Under the pieces are notes generated by a model. It saw only the letters and a program-made list of their open reading frames with translations. It had not been told where the DNA came from and ran no database searches. A DNA stretch of 32,191 nucleotides, from NCBI RefSeq assembly GCF_003428165.1, contig NZ_QLIQ01000032.1, positions 1 to 32,191 on the forward strand. The letters run 5' to 3'. Both the position numbers and the translations under genes were made by a program. Of the stretch, positions 26,098-32,191 are shown piece by piece. The first letter of the stretch is position 1. Each line of letters begins with the position of its first letter. The stretch comes from Cysteiniphilum litorale (GTDB lineage Bacteria > Pseudomonadota > Gammaproteobacteria > Francisellales > Francisellaceae).

Positions 26098-29000
26098 CTA
26101 CCGCTTTAATGCTGCTTCAAAATCTGTAACATAAGCCTTTAGTTTTTTTATACGCAAATCTGTGCTTTGCTTAGACATCCAATCGGAGTCATCATATAAA
26201 CGGATTAATGCTTGTTCGTCGTATAGATCAACATTCTTCCACTCTACCCACCACTTAGAGTCAACATCCATAACTACCGCTCCATCAGACTGCTTTTGTG
26301 AGACTGTATAGGAATCATTACGGCAATAGAGTTGATCAATTTTTTGGCTTTTCTGAGCTTTAAATGATTGCTCATCGATTAATCTTTTCAACAGCTGGAA
26401 ATGCTGATCTCGATCAGTAGTAAATGAATTTAAATCATCGAATGGCTGTACCATATTACCGTCTGATACTGCTTGAGCCTTGCTATTATAGAGGTCTCGA
26501 TAAAGTTCATCATACTCAGTGTAAATCATAAAAAAACTTTCAAATTCGTATAAATTCAACCTATCAATTGTTGTTATAATCCTGCCTGCATCAGCCTCAC
26601 CTCTTGCATTAAATACATATGACACTTTGGCAATATATGACATCATCACTAGAAAAACAGCCAATGCAGTACTACAATTTTCCTCTGGGAGCTTAAGCTT
26701 TTTGGTTCCCTTTTGGTAATCAACCAAATTTAAAAGTTTATTAACTTCACGTCTAATCAACGCATAAACTGCTGGATATGCAAGCTGAGCAAGTGCATCG
26801 CTTATTGGACTCAGGTAATCATCTTTAAGTATTGTCTTATCACAAATGTGACTCGCCTTAATCCGATTAATTGGAACATACTCCTCTTCATCAAATGCAT
26901 CTTCACTCCACATGAAATTGTTTGCTGATACAAATGAAACGGGCACCTGATTAGGTTCTTTCTTAACAAACTCAAAGAAGCTTGCCACTCGAGTATTTTT
27001 AAATTTCCCAGTTTTAGATTCAATACCAGCCGCACCAAGACTTTTCAAAATCCAAAATACCTGCCTTGATTTTTGATATAAGTCACTTGTATATACCCTA
27101 TCTTTTATGTTCTTGATACTCGCTTTAGATACTTTTGTTATATTGTTTTTTATCGCCTCCATTTCATCTTTATCTTGAGAAAGAATAGCTTTAATACGTA
27201 TAAACGCCTTATGAATATCACACTGAATTGCTGACACCGTTAAATCTATTTGGTTTTTCAATAGTGGAATATTTGTTGCCATTTCACTCTCAATAAACGA
27301 ATTTAAAAAATCTTTCCTTCCTTGATTTAAGAATCCACATGATTGAACTTTCAATTTAAACAATTTTCTAAGTGTTGACGACTCTAAAGACATAAATTGA
27401 TCTAATGAAAACAATATAAAATACATCGTTCCAGGCATGCTACTAAGATCATAGCGACAGCTATGCGCAAATGAATCTAACATTAAATCTAAAGCGCTTC
27501 CAGAGTCATCTGCAGCAAGTACGGCCTCTTTAAAAGGCTGTACTAAGTCATAATCACGCTTGAAATAAAGACAACTCATAAGCATGGCCGCTACTGCCTT
27601 CCTCTTTTCCGCAACCTCATAACTTTTTAAACTTAACATTAACTGCTGAACTAAATTAATTTGTGTAAGCAATGAAACTCTGAGTGGATTTTTATCTTCA
27701 GGTAAAAACTGTAATAAAACAACTAATTGATTAATGACACCTAATTTATATTGTCCATTTCTGCGCCCTTGATGAGCCAAGTCCAAAAAACACCAATCCA
27801 ATGTATTATTATGCTGATAGCTTGTAACAATTTGTTCCTGTAAATCTCTAAATAAAGGGACTGGCGCAGGCAATCTTGGAGGTGTAGCATCAACAACAAT
27901 CTGATCAGTATCTTTGAGAAGAGATAGCAATAATAACTGGCTATCAACACTCGACAACAAAAACTCATCCGATGGGATAGGATGTGTGCTAAACAAGCTC
28001 CAGCCACCACCTCTTAACATACTGTAAAAGAACATTTTTGTTTCTAATGGGTATTGCTTAAGCTCAGAGTAATCCGATACTTTTTTCAACAATGCTAGTT
28101 TTTGTTCTTTAACACTCGCTTGAATTTGATCATTTTTTATAATCGCTGATTGTACGAATGTATCATATTCAAATTTTTCTCCTTTGGCATTATAGGGCAC
28201 TGTTTGCACTTGCTGCTTTAAGAACTCATGGATATTGCTAAGCAACGTTAAGTAGGCTTTTTGCTTAATATCAACTTTTTGCCCATCTTTGAGATAAACA
28301 CTGGCTTTATCCAAATAGTCAACTGCCATCTGCCCATGTTTATACAGTGAATCCGATAAAGTCATCATTTGCGGACGCACACTGTTATAGACTTTCTTTA
28401 GCCCACTTAACCAATAATGACTATTCACCGTATCAGCATATTGCTCAAGCTCAGGTAACAGCTGATAAGTAATGGCTTCTAATACTTGCGCGATACTTCG
28501 CTCATCTTCATAAAGCTTTTTTAAACTGCCTCTAAACGCTTCGTTATGAAAAATCATGCTGCCATATTGCTTGATCATACTACTTGCTGAGCGTTTACCG
28601 ATATCAAGTAAAACCAACCGCTCAAACAATGACATCATTGTTGCGAGTATCAATGACATGGTTGGCAGTAACGCATCTTTTGCTGAAGCGGCAATGGCTT
28701 CTACTACCTTATTGATAGGATTACCTACTAATTCATCAAACTCTTCTTGTGAAAAGCATTTTTGATAACGCTTTAAGTACTCTTGAATTAATTTTTCTAA
28801 GCGCTGTTCAATTTTTTTATCTTTTGGCTCTTTTTCACTCACACAAAGATGCTTTTTAATCGCCTGATTTGCCTTATCCATTGACTCGCGTGCATAGTGT
28901 ACAACAAAGGAATGCACAACCATGCTATAGCTATAATCAAGTAATAAATAAAAAGGAGTAACACCGCTGATTGCCAAAGATGATTGACTGACTGCACTGC

Positions 29001-31065
29001 GCTTTCTAAATAAAAATTGTAACATCGGCATTTCAAGTGGAAAACAGCTCGCAATAACTTTTTCTAAATCATCGGCATTTTCAGCAAAATGTTTATATAC
29101 TTCTTCACGCTTTTCTCTCTTTAAAAGAGCTGCTACATCATCGCCAAAGCCTTTGGCATCTGCGTCTTCAGGAATCTCAATTGCCGCCTGCGTTAATGGC
29201 GTGTTTTGCTTAGCAGCAATTGCTTTAATCATTAGCACCTTATCAACCCACGCTTGAACAATTGGGATTTGTTCTGGATCCTTCATCTTGCTAAATAATA
29301 CATCTAACCTTAATTCTAAACTCTCTATTTCAATACATTCAAGATATGCCATCTCAGGCATTTTTTGCTGAGTGCTGCCAAATAATAATTGAGCAATTTC
29401 TTTTTCTGTTGTGAGATTTATATCTGAATAGCTAATAGCAACAATTTTATGTTTTACAGGATCTAATTCTGCCACTTTTTCCAATGTAATACTCACTGCA
29501 GTATTAACATAGTCTTTACCCATTAAACCATTGAGTTTTTCATCAACAGCGGTTTTGTCCTTAACCTCGGTAAAAAATGCATCATAATAGGTAAACATCT
29601 TAAGGTATAAGCTACCAATAAAGGTGTTTAACATACTGCTATTAAGTGAAATATCATTATAGCTAAACATCAGGCGTAAAATTGAACGCACTAAATCAAA
29701 ATAATAATTCATCAACGGCATTGATTCGTGAATATGTTTAAGCATTGCCGTTGGTGCTGAAGTTTCTACTTTGTACAAGACACTTTGGAAATATGACTGT
29801 GACAAACGTGCTACTTCAAATGGTGGAATGGCTTTCTTAAACTTGCCGCCTAAGTCAGCACCACCTAACATCGTATGACCAAAGTTACCGCCAAAAACTT
29901 TCAAAGTTTTATCATTAGGCTTCTCTTTTATCATTTGCTTGGATGCTTCAATGGCTGCTTTATTTTGCGCAATTACTTTTTGCATCTGGTCATAATGCCC
30001 TTTTTGCTCAGCCACATCGGTCACAAATGCTTTAACATTACCCATGCTTGAAGCAATATTACTGTAAGATTTTTTTGCCAAGAAACTAGCAATCCCTGAG
30101 GTAGGGGCGGCATTCATATAAGAGACTTCATTAACCTGTTTATCCCCTATACTACTTAGCATGGTTGACATCTTCTGCATATGGATATTCTGACTTTCCT
30201 TAAGCACACTAACCAAATGTGAAGTGGCATTACGAAAGGACTCAGAGCGCTCTTGTAAGTTCTGCTCTTGCTTTTGTTCTAAAAGTGGAATAGCAATTGA
30301 TGTGATATATTCATTTAAATGATCGATATGTGCATATAGGGTTGGGTAAACCAAATTACCATTTTGATAAAGGTAATGCGTCATATTGAGGATATTATAA
30401 AGATGATTGGTAATGATAAATAATAAGACAATATCCAAAGATACAAAGGTATAAACCGTGCCACTTTTATTGACCATCGTCGAGATATCAGCATCGGTTT
30501 GTGCATCAGAGAGTTTCTTTGGATCTAATGAGCTTGCCGTGTGCACTTGCAAAAAAGTAACCAAATCGGCAAAAACCATAATAAGATCGCGCTTTACATC
30601 ATCCAGCTCAAAAAAATTTGAGCCGTTATCAATGCGCCCACTTTTAGATGCCACCGCCAGTTTATATGGCGCAATACCATCGGTTAAAAACAAGCGTTTG
30701 CCCGATAGATAGCCCCATATTTTTTTGGATGTTTCACGCAAACCCCAGCTTTCAGCCAAGAATTTATGCGCCTCTTTTGAGTTTTCACTGCCAAACTGCA
30801 TGCGGCATTGCAGATCATGACTCTCGATCTTATTGACGCTTCCCTTTAACCCCTCGCGAATCTCACCAATTTTATCATCAAAGAAATTAACATATTGCTG
30901 CACAATCTGCGGATCAACGACAATCAGTGAAACATCTTCGACCTTAGTATTATCATTAACATCTTCGATTGATGCATAGCTTTTATACGCTTCCTGCAAG
31001 ACTTGATAACCCAGTTTGGCAACCGGTGAAAAACTTGCAACTGAAAAAGGCATTCCAAACATCAT
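26098..31065 (-). CDS. Giant T6SS-linked protein A, unknown function, first gene of the operon
   Basis: The 1655-residue protein opens the minus-strand T6SS operon, after a 627-base divergent regulatory region, and ends 38 bases before its paralog. It is largely helical with no signal peptide. Segments shared with the paralog at similar residue numbers are VSLIVVDPQIVQQYVNFFDD (~45-64), LSGKRLFLTDG (~118), MPMLQFLFRKR with SYSMVVH (~680-715) and the QYGSMIFHNEAFRGSL stretch (~840). A hydrophobic stretch near 215-235 (DIVLLFIITNHLYNIL) is present in both and could be buried or membrane-touching. Two in-frame ATGs open the gene; the first follows AGGGA. No enzyme motif is recognised. It could be a secreted effector or a structural part. 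Confidence 0.8.
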   Translation of the reverse strand: MMFGMPFSVASFSPVAKLGYQVLQEAYKSYASIEDVNDNTKVEDVSLIVVDPQIVQQYVNFFDDKIGEIREGLKGSVNKIESHDLQCRMQFGSENSKEAHKFLAESWGLRETSKKIWGYLSGKRLFLTDGIAPYKLAVASKSGRIDNGSNFFELDDVKRDLIMVFADLVTFLQVHTASSLDPKKLSDAQTDADISTMVNKSGTVYTFVSLDIVLLFIITNHLYNILNMTHYLYQNGNLVYPTLYAHIDHLNEYITSIAIPLLEQKQEQNLQERSESFRNATSHLVSVLKESQNIHMQKMSTMLSSIGDKQVNEVSYMNAAPTSGIASFLAKKSYSNIASSMGNVKAFVTDVAEQKGHYDQMQKVIAQNKAAIEASKQMIKEKPNDKTLKVFGGNFGHTMLGGADLGGKFKKAIPPFEVARLSQSYFQSVLYKVETSAPTAMLKHIHESMPLMNYYFDLVRSILRLMFSYNDISLNSSMLNTFIGSLYLKMFTYYDAFFTEVKDKTAVDEKLNGLMGKDYVNTAVSITLEKVAELDPVKHKIVAISYSDINLTTEKEIAQLLFGSTQQKMPEMAYLECIEIESLELRLDVLFSKMKDPEQIPIVQAWVDKVLMIKAIAAKQNTPLTQAAIEIPEDADAKGFGDDVAALLKREKREEVYKHFAENADDLEKVIASCFPLEMPMLQFLFRKRSAVSQSSLAISGVTPFYLLLDYSYSMVVHSFVVHYARESMDKANQAIKKHLCVSEKEPKDKKIEQRLEKLIQEYLKRYQKCFSQEEFDELVGNPINKVVEAIAASAKDALLPTMSLILATMMSLFERLVLLDIGKRSASSMIKQYGSMIFHNEAFRGSLKKLYEDERSIAQVLEAITYQLLPELEQYADTVNSHYWLSGLKKVYNSVRPQMMTLSDSLYKHGQMAVDYLDKASVYLKDGQKVDIKQKAYLTLLSNIHEFLKQQVQTVPYNAKGEKFEYDTFVQSAIIKNDQIQASVKEQKLALLKKVSDYSELKQYPLETKMFFYSMLRGGGWSLFSTHPIPSDEFLLSSVDSQLLLLSLLKDTDQIVVDATPPRLPAPVPLFRDLQEQIVTSYQHNNTLDWCFLDLAHQGRRNGQYKLGVINQLVVLLQFLPEDKNPLRVSLLTQINLVQQLMLSLKSYEVAEKRKAVAAMLMSCLYFKRDYDLVQPFKEAVLAADDSGSALDLMLDSFAHSCRYDLSSMPGTMYFILFSLDQFMSLESSTLRKLFKLKVQSCGFLNQGRKDFLNSFIESEMATNIPLLKNQIDLTVSAIQCDIHKAFIRIKAILSQDKDEMEAIKNNITKVSKASIKNIKDRVYTSDLYQKSRQVFWILKSLGAAGIESKTGKFKNTRVASFFEFVKKEPNQVPVSFVSANNFMWSEDAFDEEEYVPINRIKASHICDKTILKDDYLSPISDALAQLAYPAVYALIRREVNKLLNLVDYQKGTKKLKLPEENCSTALAVFLVMMSYIAKVSYVFNARGEADAGRIITTIDRLNLYEFESFFMIYTEYDELYRDLYNSKAQAVSDGNMVQPFDDLNSFTTDRDQHFQLLKRLIDEQSFKAQKSQKIDQLYCRNDSYTVSQKQSDGAVVMDVDSKWWVEWKNVDLYDEQALIRLYDDSDWMSKQSTDLRIKKLKAYVTDFEAALKR

Positions 31066-31115
31066 CCATTATCCCTGTAGGTTAGTTACTCCAATACTCA
31101 AGCCGATATAGCTAT

Positions 31116-31132
31116 CGCAAAATAATTTACGA
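31116..31132. repeat. 17-bp repeat, first copy (second at 31300-31316)
   Basis: CGCAAAATAATTTACGA here and CGCAAAATGATTTACGA at 31300-31316 differ at one base and are in direct orientation. The second copy belongs to the right arm of the nested palindrome; this one lies outside it, closer to the giant-gene start. Confidence 0.6.
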
Positions 31133-31157
31133 GCGGTGTAGCTCAAGTAACGACAGT

Positions 31158-31324
31158 TATACCCATCACAAACCAATTTACAGTACTTCTGTTATCAAAT
31201 TTCTCACACTTTTGGATGATTGGCTCTTGCCAATAGTCCTAGCTATTACCTGCAATCCAATCATCCAAAAGTATCAAAAACTTCTTCAACATTAAACACC
31301 GCAAAATGATTTACGATGGGTATA
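31158..31324. repeat. Nested 167-bp palindromic element
   Basis: Outer arms: TATACCCATC at 31158-31167 pairs perfectly with GATGGGTATA at 31315-31324, and the similarity continues imperfectly inward to about 31183 and 31300. Inner arms: a perfect 16-bp inverted repeat, ACTTTTGGATGATTGG at 31208-31223 and its complement at 31257-31272, around a 33-base loop that itself contains AATAG/CTATT. It could be a miniature mobile element or a structured regulatory site controlling the divergent operons. Confidence 0.65.
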
Positions 31325-31692
31325 TTATTTGCCATTCCCTAATAAATAATCTATCGATAAACAAACAATCAGGTCAAGTCAATTTAAAGCATTTTTTGAA
31401 AATAAAAAAAACAAAATTTGTCTGATTCATTAAAATCGTCATCCATCCATGCATAGAATTCATATAAATCAAGAGGTGAGTGTTATTTTTTCAAAAAAAC
31501 CTATTAAATCACTCAAAAAATAAATTTGTATTTTTTGCTTCTAGCTATTGACTAACCATAAATCAACAGGTTACATTGATCCAGCCAAATAACTAACCAG
31601 AAAATTGAATTTCTAGTAAAAATCTTAAGTGCTGATAGGAAATATTCTCAGCATATAATCAACTATAAGAGCATTAAAAAGGAACGGATAAC

Positions 31693-32100
31693 ATGGCTGT
31701 AAATAAGAAGCTTCCAAAATCAAGATTGATGATTCAATACGACACTCGCGTTAAAGGTGAGGCAAAGAAAAAAGAACTTCCATATCGCGTTCTCGTGATG
31801 GGCGATCTATCCAAAGGCAAATCAAAAGATGCCAAGCTGCCATTTGAAGATCGTGATGTTCGCGTGATTAAAAATGGGCTTGATGCCACACTTAAAGATA
31901 TGGAAATCACTGCAAATATGCGTGTTCCTAATAGCATCAATCCTGCTAAATCACCAATGATTGATATCAATTATAAATTCACATCAATGGCAGATTTTCA
32001 GCCTGATCGCATTGCCAAAAAAGTACCTGAACTCAATGCACTTCTCCAATTAAAAGAAATGTTATATAATACCCCAAGAAATTTAAACAGTATCTTTTGA
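31693..32100 (+). CDS. iglA: T6SS sheath small subunit TssB/IglA, 3' end replaced by an insertion
   Basis: The sheath subunit pairs with TssC/IglB to form the contractile tube. Residues 1-124 match Francisella IglA closely: SRLMIQYDTRV, KKKELPYRVLVMGDLSKG, DAKLPFEDRDVR, IAKKVPELNALLQLKEML. Normal IglA continues for ~60 more residues, including the C-terminal helix. Here the match ends at residue 124 (codon at 32062-32064), and eleven unrelated residues (YNTPRNLNSIF) follow before TGA. An IS-type ORF starts 50 bases later, so an insertion at about 32060-32070 is the likely cause. The product lacks the C-terminal part needed for a normal sheath. The promoter with TATAAT at 31654 and AAGGA ribosome site are intact. 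Confidence 0.85.
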   Translation: MAVNKKLPKSRLMIQYDTRVKGEAKKKELPYRVLVMGDLSKGKSKDAKLPFEDRDVRVIKNGLDATLKDMEITANMRVPNSINPAKSPMIDINYKFTSMADFQPDRIAKKVPELNALLQLKEMLYNTPRNLNSIF

Positions 32101-32191
32101 AATTCATTTCCGATATATTGTTGAAAGTAAAATGAATAGAGGGCGTATTTGTGAGCACAAAAAGAGCAAGTTACTCGTCAGAGTTTAAAGT
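32060..32191 (+). mobile_element. Left end of an insertion sequence (IS3-type), runs off the right edge
   Basis: From about 32060 the sequence leaves the iglA reading frame match and becomes ~90 bases of leader before a transposase-like start at 32151, a spacing normal for IS3-family elements. The exact terminal inverted repeat cannot be set from one end. TG at 32060-32061 would fit the family's TG terminus. Confidence 0.55.
32151..32191 (+). CDS. Transposase OrfA-like N-terminus (partial)
   Basis: GTG at 32151 follows a GAGGG ribosome site eight bases upstream and encodes MSTKRASYSSEFK before the window ends. The K/R-x-Y-S-x-EFK opening is the typical start of the helix-turn-helix OrfA of IS3-family elements (and of some other IS transposases). 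Thirteen residues are too few to name the group. Confidence 0.55.
   Translation, partial: MSTKRASYSSEFK

Larger units (their letters stand above)
31066..31692. promoter_or_regulatory. 627-bp AT-rich divergent regulatory region between the two T6SS transcription units
   Basis: No ORF is supported here. The left half (31116-31324) holds a nested set of repeats, described separately. The right half is very AT-rich with many A/T runs, as in xenogeneically silenced promoters. A TATAAT at 31654-31659 lies 34 bases before the iglA ATG without a good -35 box, as expected for an activator-dependent promoter. A TTGACT at 31548-31553 has only a weak -10 17 bases on. The iglA ribosome site is AAGGA at 31679-31683. 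Confidence 0.5.

Noticed and set aside
31476-31520. Weak stem (GAGTG/CACTC) with A/T runs in the divergent region, terminator-like
   Set aside because: Only five reliable pairs in a very AT-rich stretch; not distinguishable from chance.

Overview
The window looks like part of an AT-rich gammaproteobacterial chromosome from the Francisella side of the group (Francisella, Fangia, Cysteiniphilum-type relatives). The pointer is a type VI secretion (T6SS) cluster built like the Francisella pathogenicity island: a TssB/IglA with the Francisella signature (SRLMI.Y, KKKELPYRVLV.GDLSKG), a VgrG of only 163 residues, and the order pdpA-like, pdpB/tssM, iglE/tssJ, vgrG, PAAR-like, iglH/tssF. Placement below family level is inference.

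Left part (1-1962): a transposase-like gene runs off the left edge and cuts into a tyrosine integrase gene. Only about 120 N-terminal residues of the integrase remain. It sits next to an array of five tRNA genes (Phe, Pro, Arg, His, Leu on the minus strand), whose last gene, tRNA-Leu(UAG), has its 3' end toward the integrase. This is the layout of a tRNA-targeted island that has since been invaded.

Housekeeping part (2163-9282): folA; lolC-lolD (minus), the lipoprotein-release ABC transporter; lexA; two tiny ORFs with strong ribosome sites; xseA-xseB (exonuclease VII); and dsbD. lexA, the small ORFs and the exonuclease genes are closely spaced and co-directional.

T6SS part (9580-32100): eight closely spaced minus-strand genes run from 31065 down to 9580. 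They are two giant paralogous proteins (1655 and 1513 aa), a PdpA-like protein whose C-terminus resembles the part of VgrG that precedes the needle, TssM/PdpB, lipoprotein TssJ/IglE, needle-only VgrG, a 1062-aa protein ending in a DUF4280/IglG-type PAAR-like domain, and a TssF/IglH-like baseplate protein. An orphan CopG-like antitoxin gene follows. Diverging from this operon is iglA/tssB, which should start the sheath operon. Its 3' end is replaced by what looks like the left end of an IS3-type element, whose first ORF begins at 32151. This copy of the system may therefore be broken, or the sheath genes may lie elsewhere. A 116-bp palindromic element sits inside the operon (15355-15470), and a nested 167-bp palindrome lies in the 627-bp divergent promoter region (31158-31324).

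As a working model, TssJ-TssM form the envelope complex (TssL/DotU not in the window), TssF the baseplate wedge, PdpA-like + VgrG + PAAR-like the spike, and the giant paralogs and the long PAAR extension are the best candidates for effector or cargo functions. Function is inferred from family resemblance and gene order; no database search was possible.
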